From positions 186,001-250,000 of the forward strand of contig JAAOOA010000144.1 in assembly GCA_012861695.1 (NCBI GenBank): DNA of 64,000 nt, read 5' to 3'. The position numbers and the translations under genes are program-made. Below are positions 34,500 to 47,743 of this stretch, one piece after another (position 1 is the stretch's first letter; each line of letters opens with the position of its first letter). The notes beneath the pieces are model-generated. The model had not been told where the DNA came from and did no database searches. It was given only the letters and a program-made list of their open reading frames with translations. The DNA is from Trematomus loennbergii. Lineage: Eukaryota; Chordata; Actinopteri; Perciformes; Nototheniidae.

Positions 34500-35668
34500 A
34501 CGTTTTGTTCAGCCGGATAATCTCCACATGTCTACCCTACTTTTATAATTTTTTTAATCCTAAATCGAATCGCCAGAAGCAAAATGCTAACGTTAGGCTA
34601 TAACTAACTACAGCCGAGTAAAGCAGGGTCGCACGACTGATTGATGAGATTCAAAAGTACAAGTTGAAGCGTTTGTTTGAACAGTCTGCAGGAGGCAGGT
34701 ACTTGCTTTCAAGCAGAACAGGGCAAACAAACTTAGAGGAGTGTTTACGTGTTCGGCGTAATGACGTACAACGGCCTCCACGACTTCTGTAGTCCTATTC
34801 AGCCACTTGGTAACAACCATCGTTTCTCAGACACGTTAACTCTTCAGAATCACCAGTGGGGTCACTGCTGATGGATTTAATGTCCTAGAACAAAACGTGA
34901 TCCGTCTCTTCAATGTGTCTCAACCACAGACCTTATTTCCAGCTATTTTCCAAAAACATGTTCAAAAAACCGTTGACTCTGAGACGAGGGAACCGGGAGT
35001 GGTAAAATGCTAACTCACTTCCGTGTTTTAGGACTCATTCCTGCACCACTCTATAAGGTCTGTGCTTAACACAAGCTCACCATGCCCACTTCCTCAAAGT
35101 AAAACTATGACAGCTCCACCCACACATGTACCTAATTAGACATTACCAAGGCATTGTGCTTTGGAGCTGGCAGCGTGAAGTCTTTCTGATGTCTGGTCCG
35201 TATGATTGGAACATTTGCTTTCTCAACATACATATACAGCTCTGTCCGCTATCTCAAACTCCTGTGGAACTTCAGGAAACCGGCGCAGGATTTGGCAAAA
35301 TGCCTTTCCTGTTTACACCACACTGACAGATTGGGTGCAGAATTTACTCATGGATTAGGTTTGCAGCTGTAGCGAGGTAGTGATGGTTCTTACTGATGTC
35401 CAGTGCTCTCCAGTCTAGCTTGTGCAGATTTCTGTTTTTCTGTGCCTTTTAACTGCCATTCAATTCATGGTACAATCAGTGTCAACAAAATACATAAAGT
35501 TTGGTGAAGTGATTCATTTGTGCTACTTTTTAGCGCGTTAAGGTTTCGAGATTAATGGTGAACATTAACGTTCACAAGTTTCATATAATCATAGTTTACT
35601 GTTCAGCTCCATTTATTAGTAATGTACCCAGAACAAAAATATTAACAGCGCAACGTTTTGTTGCTTCC
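34500..35668. other. Intron with old repeat sequence, no gene
   Basis: The first part resembles the repeat around 20280-20460 (ctaacgttaggctataactaactacag). The remainder shows no domain or splice pattern. Confidence 0.45.
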
Positions 35669-35672
35669 TTAA

Positions 35673-36789
35673 CCTCTTAAGCCCTGAGCCTGTTTTTCAG
35701 GTCTCAGGCTCGAAAATGACATTCCCAGAACAAATGACCATATCTTCCCTTCTAAAAGGGTTAAATCAATAATCTTTTTTCTCAAAGTAATGATAAACCT
35801 GTGAGTCGGATGTAGAAAAGTCAGAATCAATATAGATGTTTTTTATTTTAAAGAAAGTTCAGATTTTACATAGTAAAAAATTGTAAATATAGTGTCCGTC
35901 CAAAAATTATTTTTTACAGATAGTGAAAACTACCCTTGGATGATGGTAAGGTAGACTAAAAGCTTTAGGAATCCAAAGTACAACATATAATAAGTACCCT
36001 GTATCAAGATTGATGCAAAACAAGTGACATTTGACATTTTTAGAGAGGTTTAGCCAAAACCACTCCACCTCTGAGGTGATTTGGGTGGAAATGTTTTTTT
36101 TCTTCATATCTCTGGCCCCCTTGGTCGATTTTGATGGTTGACACCTCTTTCTGACCGTTAGAGCCAATAGAATCGAAGGGGGAGGCCCCCACACACACAC
36201 GTTGTGAAGAGAAGAGGTGGGGGCTTCGCGCATTTAATTTAGCATCAGAGTGAACCTATCTCTAGCTCTGACATCTAGAAACGGAAAAGCAGTTTTATTG
36301 CTTATGGATTATCAGAAATCATTTCAAAGTGACACAGACACATTGGATTAACCTATGGATTAACTTCAGCAGCGTTTTTATCGTTTTAATGCCATTGAAG
36401 ACCACTTTGGAGAGACTACAGAGCCAAGGTAACCATGTTAGCATTTTTAGCTACCTAGCGTCAACTGTTTTGATGTCTGTTTTTGCTTATAACGTCGCAA
36501 ATACGTATAAGTGAGTGATAATGAGGGTACCCATAGATTTTGTGTCACCTCACGATGTGAATCGATGTCATGGATGCAGAGAAAAGGTAAATAATAAGGT
36601 TTTGTGAGTGATTTTCGGTGCAGTAATCTGTTTTTTTGAAAATAAATAAAATGATCAGTTAGATGAGTTTCTTCCCGTTACATGGATATAAAAAATTCAT
36701 AGTTTATTAAATGAACATGCCCTCAGAGACTGTTTCCTGCAAGATGTTGCGGCAGTGCCCCGGGACCGGGGTCTCTCGGGCTTAACAGG
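35673..36789 (-). mobile_element. piggyBac-like element, longer form
   Basis: TTAA at 35669-35672 and 36790-36793. The ends CCTCTTAAGCCCTGAG and CCCGAGAGAC-type sequence match the MITE at 27788-28159 in inverse orientation: 35681-35765 pairs with 28060-28155 and 36590-36789 with 27788-28035. The 1.1-kb element has about 750 bp of extra interior but no recognisable transposase. Confidence 0.78.
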
Positions 36790-36922
36790 TTAATTAATGT
36801 TTTGTACCAGTAGTAACCAGTAAGCGTATTCACTGATTAAAGACAACGTTTTATAAAGTGAAGCTCCTCCCATCTTTCCTCCATCTCCTCTCCATCGTGT
36901 TAAATGTGTTAAACCCTCTTAC

Positions 36923-37148
36923 TGCTCTGCAGACGCTCAGCCAGCTCCTCCTGCTTCATGCTCCTCAGGAAGTGCAGTGAGATGCTCAGAAAGGCCTCTC
37001 TGCTGCTCCTCTGCTCTTCATCCTCACCATCCAGCACCTCCTCATCCTCCCTCTGACTCTCTAAGCATTCTGGGTAATCTGAAGTCAGGACTGTCTGGAT
37101 CTTCTTCAGCTCGTTCTTCACAAAAGTACCAATGTTCTCCTCCAGCAG
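36923..37148 (-). CDS. NLR 226-bp exon ahead of FISNA (helical N-terminal domain)
   Basis: The exon opens after tgttccag with LLEENIGTFVKNELKKI and ends ERLQS with a single A before gtaagagg. It is a charged, helix-rich segment typical of fish NLRC3-like proteins, found just before FISNA. The phase (0 in, 1 out) fits its neighbours: A plus GA of the next exon gives R. It is open throughout. It lies 4.3 kb upstream of the NACHT exon because three mobile elements occupy the intron. Confidence 0.9.
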
Positions 37149-37149
37149 C

Positions 37150-37698
37150 TGGAACAGAATAAAATGTAAACTTGAACTGGAAGTCAACATCAGATCGTGC
37201 ACCTGCCTTACACTTGCAGTTCATGTCTCACAGCTACACTGACGTTTGTTCCTACCCGTAGAAAATATCTTCTCTCAAGTGTTCAGCAATTGAATGCTTG
37301 CATTGTCTTCACAGGAACCAAAAATACAATGCCGGTTAACGTAATAATATAATACAGCATGAACACACACATACTCACATGCTGATGTGTGTGGCTCTTA
37401 CACAATTCATAATAAAGACTTGATCCTTAATGATTGTTGAATGAACTGTTATTTTTCAACATGGCACTTCTGTATTTGCACAATTTTATTCAATTTAACA
37501 AAAGAGGTGTAACTAATCTGCAGTGAGCGTTTCACATGACATAATTCATTGGTGAAATAGATATTTGAGATGCTGGAGAAATGTGTTAAAATAAAAGCTC
37601 TCAAGGCAGTATTGAGGATTTAGCTCCTCTCAGAGGTGAGCAGCCTACATGGTATATTTATATAATTTCCTCTTAATTTATATGGTTATACTGTGAAT

Positions 37699-37751
<53 letters not shown>

Positions 37752-38558
37752 GCGTACTAATGTTATAAATGTGCCAGCTGTTCCTTGTGTCTCTAACTGG
37801 AGGGAGCCACAGATCATGTGTGCAGACTGCAGCATGGAGATGGCCCTGTCTCTCAAATCAGATACTTCCTTAAGTACACTACCGTATTGTACACTGAGAA
37901 CACGCACATTTGGGAATTCCCACTCCCACTCCAACCTCCCTCCTCCTGCCACCCTGGAGGGGCGGAGCTAGCTAATCTATAAAGGCAGCCAGCTCACCTG
38001 TGGCAAACCCTCTCCCCGTGAACAAAGAAGCTGCCTCATGCAACTCCTGAGAACCAATTGTTTGTCTGAGTAAATAATCAGTAAGTTTTCCTCTCCTTTG
38101 TATTGTATGTTCATAGCAGCTTGAGTAGTTTACCTCCCTATTTTCTGCACCGTTTACACTGCATTTGGTTACTTTATCCCTACACTACATATAATTATGT
38201 AAAAAGATAACTGCTTTGCTGAATATAATTTGAAATATGAATATTATGTTTGAACTAAGATGTGTTGTACTTTCCTACCAGATAAAAAAAAAACTCAGTT
38301 CCACGGCGCACCAACGGCTGGAACTGCGACAAACAACTTTACGGCAGCACTGTCCAACTCTGTTCACAGTTTCTCATCCACTAAAAGTCCTTAAACTCTG
38401 CAGAGCCCACATCGTGTTCTGTTCCGTTAGTGTTTACTTCCTCTCTGCCTTCTTCTGGTGATCTGCCTTTTAACCTCTTTCGCTTTCTCTTTCTTGATCC
38501 TCGAAGAAAAATAGTCCTTTGTTACTGTTTAAACTACGTAGCAACGGCAGGAACTGCT
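37150..38558. other. Intron; (TG)n microsatellite, otherwise no feature
   Basis: A (GT)n tract lies at 37700-37749. Short ORFs here show no support. No gene was recognised up to the inverted repeat. Confidence 0.5.
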
Positions 38559-38559
38559 T

Positions 38560-40885
38560 CGGTAGCGTTTTGCAACCCGGTATCACAGCAAGACGTGAAC
38601 ATGTGACGATTTACAATATTGGGAGACGTGAAGATGTCACGATTTCGTCCCTTCAAACGTGACAGTTACACGGTATTGTCAACCCATGTTAACCAGTGGA
38701 GAAATACCCGGAAATGCCAAGCAAATGCTCTACCCCGACAGTCGGTTGTTATTGTCATATTAATATAATAATGATTTATTTTTTTGTCACACTCGATTTC
38801 GCCGATTTTCTTGTTGCCCCAGCTGGTCGACGGACGTGACGTTGTGCGATTGCGTTGCCAGGCAACAGCTTCGGTTCATGTTAATTTACAAACTCTTCAA
38901 CTACAACCATAGTTATATTTAAAAACATTTTAGAAGGCCTCACGAAATACTTTAATGTAAATTAAAATGTAAATGTGAAGGAATGTGTGTATAACAAATA
39001 CATCCGTCATAAACGATACCGGAAACAGACGTAGGCAAGATCCTCAGCCCGATGATTGGATGGTTTAGCTGCAATGCACGCTGGGATTTGGTGTTTATGC
39101 GATGTGAAATCCGAAAACATTTAAAAACAATTAAATAATACTTTATTCCGAGTGTGCTTGCTTTTCTCTTTGAAAGTCATCACATAACGGCATTGTAATA
39201 CACGTTTCGGCTGCATTAAATATTACATATCTGCCGTAGTTCTTTATTTATAGAGCCCTGATGAGAAGACTTCTAGACAAACTGGAACTGCTGCCAAAAC
39301 TGAAAACTTGACGTGGATCTTAAATATATAAGCAATTAAACAACATCTTACATTTCTTTTCACACAATACGTCTCCTTGCAGTATCAACACTAATTCGGC
39401 TGACTTTTATATTTGATCCAATTGGTAGATAGGCTGTATTTACACCATAATGGTGCACAGCTGATAGAAAGGGACACCTACTGGTTAAAGCATGTTATTG
39501 CATTTTATAATTTTATCATTAGATATTAATAGGAGGATGTGCAAAACAGACAAACTAATAAGGCTTTATTTAAACATTAAAGAATACTTTAGGTTAAGGT
39601 CTTCTTTTGAATAAGAAAAAAGCTTTGGGGTATAGAAGATGAATATGGAGGGATGAAACCCTCTGATGGTCACACATGCAGAGCACACAGCACACACAGT
39701 GACATTTGTATCTACAGATAAATATTAAGCCTGACAAAGTACTTAACGTCTAATATATGCTTTCCTGCAATGTTAACTATGTTTAAGCACTTATTTTAAC
39801 TGATATTATACATATGTATTATACCTTATAAGATGTATGTAGATAGTATAAGAAATGTGCAGAATATGACAATGTAATGGTGGAGGTACACACATATTGA
39901 TAGATGTCTTGTAATGCACTGTTGAGGAACCTGCGACCCAAGTTTTTCATTCATTGCATAACTACACCGTAGTTGTGTATAATATGATATGTCAATAAAC
40001 CTTAGAAAATCTTGAAATCTTGAAAGGGATGTGCAAAATAGTCATTATATACAGTCTTTAATTAACTATTAGTAGAGAATAATGATGAGTAAAGAATATA
40101 CTTTATAGGGATCCTATTAATATCTAATAATACAAATATAAAAGTCAGCCGAATTAGTATTGATACTGCAAGGAGACGTATTGTGTGAAAAGAAATGTAA
40201 GATGTTGTTTAATTGCTTATATATTTAAGATCCACGTCAAGTTTTCAGTTTTGGCGGCAGTTCCTGTTTGTCTAGAAGTCTTGTCATCAGGGCTCTATAC
40301 ATAGAGTTAACTACGGCAGATATGTAATATTTAATGCAGCCGAACCGTGTATTACAATGCCGTTATGTGATGACCTCCAAAGAGAAAAGCAAGCACACTC
40401 GGAATAATGTATTATTTAATTTTTTTAAATGTTTTCGGATTTCACATCGCATAAACACCAAATCCCAGCGTGCATTGCGGCTAAAACATCCAATCATCGA
40501 GCTGAGGATCTTGCCTACGTCTGTTTCCGGTATCGTTTATGACGGATGTATTTTGTTATACACACATTCCTTCACATTTACATTTTAATTTACATTAAAG
40601 TATTTCGTGAGGCCTTCTAAAATGTTTTTAAATATAACTATGGTTGTAGTTGAAGAGTTTGTAAATTAACATGAACCGAAGCTGTTGCCTGGCAACGCAA
40701 TCGCACAATGTCACGTCCGTTAATTCCACATCCACACACATGAATTAACATCGATTTAATACATTAATGTAGCCTTTGTTTCTGCTAAAAGAGGTGTCGA
40801 CCAGCTAGGGCAACAAGAAAATCGGCGAAATCAAGTGTGACTATGTTCACGTCTTGCCGTGATACCAGGTTGCGTTTTTGAGGAG
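38560..40885. repeat. Large inverted repeat, about 590-bp main arms, 0.7-kb spacer
   Basis: The main arms are 38822-39412 and 40138-40729, facing each other. They share GGCAACAGCTTCGGTTCATG-type sequence, AAATCCCAGCGTGCATTG-type sequence and GCAAGGAGACGTATTGTGTG. Outer parts also pair: 38790-38829 with 40797-40842, and 38561-38605 with 40845-40890, with unpaired inserts of about 170 bp (left) and 67 bp (right). It looks like a foldback or long-TIR element. No ORF of note. It sits in an NLR intron. Confidence 0.9.
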
Positions 40886-41137
40886 CTTTTTGATTATAGA
40901 TTTAAAAACATCGTTGCTTGCTTTAAAAGTAGCACAATTCATTATGTAAAACCTTGGAAAGTATCTAGATATCCCTGCCCTGATGCCAAAGGAACTGGCA
41001 ACTGAATATGTTTTGCTGTTTGATGTCTGGACCGTTGAGTAAAAAGGACCGCAGCTCCGTGTTGAGTGTATTGATCACAATTCAGTAGTGAGTTTGTGGC
41101 TGTTGTAGTCAGCAGGAGTAGCTGTACATTCACTCAC

Positions 41138-41216
41138 CATAAATATGGAGTCCAGGTCAGTTTGATGCTGCTGGGCAGACTGACCCCTGGGACCCTGTGA
41201 TCTCTGCTGATGATCT
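41138..41216 (-). CDS. NLR 79-bp exon (QHQTDLDSIFM)
   Basis: ctccacag|AGATCATCAG to TTTATG|gtgagtga. It encodes DHQQRSQGPRGQSAQQHQTD and ends DLDSIFM in phase 0, joining LLEEN of the 226-bp exon. The first A completes the AG left by the phase-2 repeat exons. It is intact and characteristic of this fish NLR family. Confidence 0.92.
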
Positions 41217-41319
41217 CTGTGGAGCATTTTAAAACAAATACAGAAACTAAGAGTTACATGTGCTGTGAAGATTGAAGATCCTCCTTCAAACCGGACATAC
41301 AGAGAGACATCTGATCCGA

Positions 41320-42005
41320 ACAGGACAGTTTTGAATGTGGTGATTTTGTCAGACTGTCAGAAGTGCAATCAATCTTCAGTGTCTGACATCAGTTTGAAGC
41401 TCTGCTGTGTTCTCCTTGTGGTTCAGTTCTTTGCTTCAAGAACTCCTTTACAATGTGCAGCAAATAAAATGCAGCTGAGAATGATGGAGAAATTATAAAG
41501 TTTTAAAAGCGAACAACAAAAATAACTTTAATTCATACCTTGGTCCATCACTATGCTCTCCATCTTTAAACGTAATAAATAGAGGTATAGAGGCTTCACT
41601 CTTCATGGAATCACAGCTGGGTCCAGGAGAGTCTGGTCTCTCATGGTGGATCCTGATTGAATCAAAAACATGATGAATGCAAAGGTGCACTGAAACTCTG
41701 CTGAACATGAAGCTGACTTTTGAATATGTTAATACTGATAAGATAAATAGTAACTTTGGATCAGTGGTTTCCATCTTGCAGGTTGGCAGGCTCAAACGGC
41801 CTCTGTAGATTCCTGGTGGATCTGTTGTGGTGTCGTACCTAAACACAAACACAACAACATGCTCATTACTGCTCCTTCCTCTCTGTCACACACTGGATCT
41901 GGGAATGAACAAGAAGGGAGTCTGTGTGAGCTTATACTAAATCAAACACAATGTATTTATCTATGGAGATTTACAATGAAGTGTGTTTATCAGCAATATC
42001 AAGGA
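41320..42005. repeat. Copy of the left-edge NLR exon/intron block (about 70-970)
   Basis: The sequence follows 70-280 up to the exon, then 625-970 after it. It is a shortened version of the two-exon arrangement at the left edge, with one exon in place of two. Confidence 0.85.
41539..41652 (-). CDS. NLR N-terminal repeat exon (right gene, unit 1)
   Basis: 114 bp, phase 2-2, open. It encodes HHERPDSPGPSCDSMKSEAS and ends DGEHSDGP. Borders are aatcag|GATCC and CCAAG|gtatga. Its 3' end resembles exon 281-394 while its middle and 5' flank resemble exon 511-624, as if it were a fusion of the two. Confidence 0.82.
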
Positions 42006-42151
42006 TGAAAGGATAAAAAAGGATAAAGATATAAACCTCCTCATTTGGAACCTAATGAAATAAGAAAAACATGCAATACAGTGCAAACATAGAATAAACT
42101 GTGAAGTGTAAATATAAATAATAATAGATAAAATATAAGAAAAATATTAAA

Positions 42152-42186
<35 letters not shown>

Positions 42187-42400
42187 CAATAAAACCCATG
42201 CATTTAAAATGAATAAAAGAGTCCAGATGAGGAGGATTTATAAAATAATAGATAGGAAATATGTATAAATAATAAATAATACACAGATAAATACTACAAT
42301 ATAAATAAATATTACATTAATAAATAAATATTTAAATAGTTAGAGAGTTTCAAACATTTAATGGCGCACATCAAAAATGACTTATGCTCTAAATTCTTAC

Positions 42401-42513
42401 CATAGATCATGCTCTCCATCTTCAACGTAATAAATAGAGGTATAGAGGCTTCACTCTTCATGGAAACACAGCTGGGTCCAGGTCCAGGAGAGTCTGGTCT
42501 CTCATGGTGGATC
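42401..42513 (-). pseudogene. NLR N-terminal repeat exon (right gene, unit 2), frameshifted
   Basis: 113 bp, so not a multiple of three. It has the GPGPSC form like 8038-8133, but one A is missing from the AAACG run (TTCAACG) and the end is shortened, which moves the frame after FITL. Splice borders are kept. Confidence 0.78.
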
Positions 42514-42907
42514 CTGATAGAATCAAAAACATGATGAATGCAAAGGTGCACTGAAACTCTGCTGAACATGAAGCTGACTTTTGAATATGTTAATACTGAT
42601 AAGATAAATAGTAACTTTGGATCAGTGGTTTCCATCTTGCAGGTTGGCAGGTTCAAACGTCCTCTGTAGATTCCTGGTGGATCTGTTGTGGTGTCGTTCC
42701 TAAACACAAACACAACAACATGCTCATTACTGCTCCTTCCTCTCTGTCACACACTGGATCTGGGAATGAACAAGAAGGGAGTCTGTGTGAGCTTATACTA
42801 AATCAAACACAATGTATTTATCTATGGAGATTTACAATGAAGTGTGTTTATCAGCAATATCAAGAATGAGAGAAGTTAATGGACGAGCGGCATATCTGCT
42901 GTGGAGG

Positions 42908-42937
42908 TTAGGGTTAGGGTTAGGGTTAGGGTTAGGG
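42908..42937. repeat. Interstitial telomere-type repeat, 5 x TTAGGG
   Basis: Five perfect units, then TTAGG joined to AAATGATATAC. It is the left edge of duplication copy B. Confidence 0.92.
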
Positions 42938-43822
42938 TTAGGAAATGATATACCTTTTATTTTTCCTCTTCATAAGTTCTGCCACTGCAGTTACAAAGTG
43001 TGTTCTCTTGCATGCAATAGGCATTCAATTGGGATACTACACACTTTGTTATCCACTGCAAAGGATTGTGGGTCAGAATAGCCAGAAAGCATGCTGGTTT
43101 ACAAACTACAAAATGCAACCAGCTGCAGTTGAACATCCTGGTATTCTGGAGTCCTAGACAGGATGCAGGGACCCCAACACGTGCTGCACAGCCCTCAGGT
43201 TCACCCAGAACAACTCTATGTTGAGCATATAGGTGTTAGGTTGTGACAATGTGTTAAAGTACACCCACAATGAACTGACTTGGATAGGAGAGGATTTCAG
43301 ACACAAAGTCCAGCTGACATGAGACTCCACTGGAGCGTCTCTGTATGCAGTATCATTAAAGACATGAAGACCCTCTACACACAGTGACTGTGAAGAGACC
43401 ACAAGGATGTTTTATAACCTGCCTGGTATGTGTACGCTTCAAAGATAAAGAAATGAAAACACCTCAGTCACGTTGATCCGAGCCGTCAGTCCGGTTCTTA
43501 CATTTCCTCCCAGCACTAAGGATGCTTACTCAGATTACAATCAAACTGCTGCCAAAAACTGTCACCTTTACAAGGAAGTGTTTCTTGAAAAACATTCTCC
43601 ACAATACTTTAGAATAGATATTTAGCAGCGAGAAACATTTAAACGGTGATACAGAACAAGTGATACTGATGATCAAACATTTACAGGTTCCTCTGGTAGG
43701 ATTCTGTCCTGATGAGTTTTAGGAAACAAAAACATGTTTTCAGGTTAGGTGTTACATCTTGGTTAGAATTATCCTCAATGTATAATCCACATTTCCAAAA
43801 AGCATTTAAATCATATTCTTAC

Positions 43823-43960
43823 CTTCTGAATGTCCTTCAGGTCAATTGAAACACCTTCATGCTTCATGTATCTCTGCTCATCTCATCCTCATCAGTCCTG
43901 TGTCTGCCTGCATCTGATCTGAGGACGCCGTCACACCCTCATAACTTCAGAGCATCAAAA
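43823..43960 (-). other. Candidate 5' non-coding exon upstream of the right NLR gene
   Basis: The equivalent of 13053-13190, ending TTCAGAAG|gtaagaat on the minus strand. It lies about 1.3 kb upstream of the first recognised coding exon (42513). No open frame crosses the donor. Transcript evidence is lacking. Confidence 0.3.
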
Positions 43961-45026
43961 CACATGAGTCACAAGAAACCTGTCCAACAAGCACAAGAAA
44001 CCAGACAACTTGAGATATGGTGTAGTTCTACTAGCTGTCCACTAGATGGTGGTAACTGATCATCTAATGAAATAAAGCTCAGCACTAATTTACAAATGTT
44101 ATCTCTGACAGTTGACGTGGTCTCATTAGCATCCTAGTGTAGCTGTGTTGAAGAGTTTCCACAGACGTACAGTATTGACTGATCTCCTTCCTCTGTGGAC
44201 GCCTGAGACACAGATATGTTCTTTTATTAGGATTTCTTCCAGGTTAAAGTCAAGAAAATTGTAACTATGGATCCTACACCAATAACACAATAAATCAATT
44301 ATTTTTATTCGCACTTTTCATTTTAATAAACAAAACTCAAAGTGCTACAGAGTAAAACAATCTGAATAAAAACATTAACACATTAGGTAGACAGGGCAAC
44401 AAGAGGAAGGTTAAAGTTCTAGCAAAAGGCTTTGTTAAAACAAATGTTTTTAGGCTTTACAAGTACATAAGCTTCAAATAAGATAAACCATTTTGAGTGA
44501 TACAGACAAAAATGATTTTTTTTATTGTTATATTGATTGGCCAATTGGACATTGCAAGTTTAAGTATTTATTTATGAACAAATTATATTTGGATTACGTT
44601 TTAGCGAACATTTTTGATCAAACGCATTGTTCTACAACAATTTGTGACTTACATCTTCTGATATTCACACTTAAACACTATCAGTCAAACTGTCAAAAAC
44701 ACAAGACATCAAATGATAATAAACAACAGGACTGATCACTGTGGAATTCCCCTGGAAACCAACATCAGAAACAACAACAGAGCCGACTGAGCCGCCTGCC
44801 AGCGTCTTGGCCAAATAGTGTGTGCACACACATTGCAGTGATAACAGCAAGTTATCAAGTACTTTCTGCTCATACCGTCAGATGATATAACTGGCCTTTT
44901 TGAATGGCCACGTTAAATACTGGATTCTGATTGGTTGGTCTGTTATCTCTGTATAGTAGTTAGTTGCTCAGGATGCTCTGATCAAGGGACCCTGTGCTGT
45001 CATATGATCCGGTCAGTTTAACTTAG

Positions 45027-46035
45027 TTTAAAGACATTTGAACTGTCAGAAAACACCATGAAATACTTTGTGAATATAATATTTTAAAGTAAATAAACAG
45101 AGAAGAAGAACACTAGTGTTTAAAGGGAATGGGCTCTGGCTGTATTTAGAGACTGGTTGATGGGAAATACAGTTTAAACAGACTTGGACAGTTACTGGAA
45201 ACCTGGATCAGTGCTGCTGTCATTTGAAGTTACGAAGCTGCAGTTCAGACGCTGATACTAGAACAGAAGACGGACCCCTCCACTAACATATCTCATGCTA
45301 TCACAAACATCCCATCAGAAAACTCAATGCTCCATCAAACAGTTTCAGATACAAAGTCAGCTGACATGAGACTCCACTGGAGGGTCTCTGACTGCAATAT
45401 CAGTAAAGACATGAAGACCCTAAACACGCAGTGAATGTGAAGAGACCACAAAGAGGTTGTACATCAGTCCTGGTGTGTTTACTCTTCAATGTTAAAAATA
45501 AAAAAGCACCTCAGTCACGTGGATCCGGGTTTGACACTCCCTCACAGCACTGATGATCTCAGATTACAATCAACCTGCTGCCAACAACTGGCACCATTAC
45601 AAGGAAGTATTTTTAAAATCATTCTTTAACTCCGAGGGAAATTCTCCACAATACTTTATATATATATAGAATCAGCATCAAGAAACATCAGTCCTGTCCA
45701 TTTAAACAGTGATACAGAACAATGTGATCAAAGTGATCCTGATGATCAAACATGTACAGATTCCTCTGGTAGGATTCTCATCAATGAACTCAGTTTTAGT
45801 CAACACAACTCTGTGGTTAGCTTAGGTAACTACTTGGTTTTATTTATCCCCAAATGTATAATCCAACATTTTGAAAATCATATTCTCACCTGTTGAATGT
45901 CCTTCAGGTCAATGTAGACGCCTGCATGTGTGGAAGAAACTCTGCTCATGTCATCCTCTTCAGTCCTGTGTATGCGTGCATCTGATCTGAGGACGCAGAC
46001 ACTCCCTCATAACTTCAGAGTGTAACAACACATCA
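45027..46035. repeat. Internal tandem module, first unit (copy B)
   Basis: The counterpart of 14113-15115, with substitutions and small indels relative to it. The second unit is at 47744-48730. Confidence 0.8.
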
Positions 46036-46521
46036 GAGTGACGTGAGAACAGGTCCAACAAGAGCAATAAACCAGTGAGAGGTGATGTAGTTCTACTAGC
46101 TGTCCACTAGATGGGGTAACTGACAATCTAATGAAACACAGTCAGCAGTGACATTGAGATGTGATGAAGCAGCCGTGTTGATCATGTGTGTATCTGTCTG
46201 ATTAGAAATATAGGATTCTTTTAAACACACCAGCTAGCAAAAACATTAGCAACAATAAATAGCTCTAACACCATTTACGACTCATTCAGGTTAGGACATG
46301 TTACTGCTACCTGTTGGAGAAATAGCTTGTGAAAGAAGAACAGATGGTGAACTTTAAATGCTCACTCAGCATGATAACATGTTCCATTACACTCCACTCT
46401 TCTGATCATATTACATATTGATCACAAATATAGAAGTACTACATTTTATCGTTGGCATTCAAAATTCAAAGGATTCAATTTAATACATCACAGTGTATGA
46501 GAGAAGACAAAAAACATTATG

Positions 46522-47335
46522 CTATATTATAGTCACTGGGATATATGAGCAATTTAATACATCACATGATAGAAGAAAAAAAAACATGTGCCATATTGCA
46601 GTCACTGGGATGAGCAAGCTATGTGAAGGAAATAAAACAAAATATATGTATGCATTTGTTTCATCATCAGTCAGAACTGGAAGAGGATGAGGAGGAGACT
46701 TCAACATGTCAGCTTCAGTCTTCAGAGGTTGATAGGCTAACAAAGTGTTTGATACTGATTTGTCAATAGATTTCATAACAAGTCCTCTAACACAGGGAAT
46801 AATGCAACAGCCACTCAGAGCCAAACGTCCTATGACAGTGATTAGAGAGGTGATAATAGCTAAAATCACCGCTTTCCATTTAACATGCCATCAAACCAGC
46901 CTGTGAGTGAAGTGTCTAGCCAGAGTGTTCAGCTAACTCTGAGTGACTGAAGCCCTGCTGAAGCTTTAGTGACAGATCCATCTAACAGTGTTGTGAGGGA
47001 TAAATGTACAGCAAGCATCACGGACAGATCACAAACACCTCCTTCCTCAGCAGGAGCATGCCATTCTGTTCTGCCAGGCCATCAGGGAGGTAGCATCGAA
47101 CAGTTCAGCTAATCCTTTGATAGCATCATGAGTCTAATTAACGAAACGTTGCTGATTATAATAAATATAATTTATCATATCAACATTTGTATTAATAGTT
47201 ACCCAAAAGAAGAGTGATTAGAGTCCCGCCAATATCTGATTTCTAGCTTTAAACTCCTCTGGCACTGCCAGAGGAACGCTAGGGATAATCTGAGTTCATA
47301 TATTCAGTGAAACAAGCAGGGAGTGTCTGATGCGG
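46522..47335 (-). pseudogene. Endogenous retrovirus env remnant, copy B
   Basis: At a constant offset of 30915 from the copy A fragment, with the same open 115-codon tail and the same breaks upstream. The lesions therefore predate the duplication or were spread by conversion. No other retroviral gene is nearby. Confidence 0.72.
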
Positions 47336-47743
47336 TCTAAAAACTCAGATCAACATGACTGCATGTTTGTTTGTTTTTTAATGTTTGAACATAGAAACAT
47401 AGCAGACGTGATATAATACCTGCGTGTAAAGGGCCTTTCTGTCTTTACTGATACTGCAGTCAGAGACGCTCCAGTGGAGTCTCATGTTTGCTGGACTTTG
47501 TATTTAAAACTGTTTGATGGAGCATTGACTTTGCTGATGGGATATTTGTGATAGCATGAGATGTGTTAGTGGAGGGGTCCGTCTTCTGTTCTATTATCAG
47601 CGTCTGAACTGCAACCGTGACTTAAAATGACGGCAGCACTGATCCAGGTTTTCTGTACCTGTCCAAGTCAGAAATAACAGACCAATCAGAATCCAGTACT
47701 TAACTTAGTATGTAACAAAGACAGTGTTTTCCTCTCATGCAGG

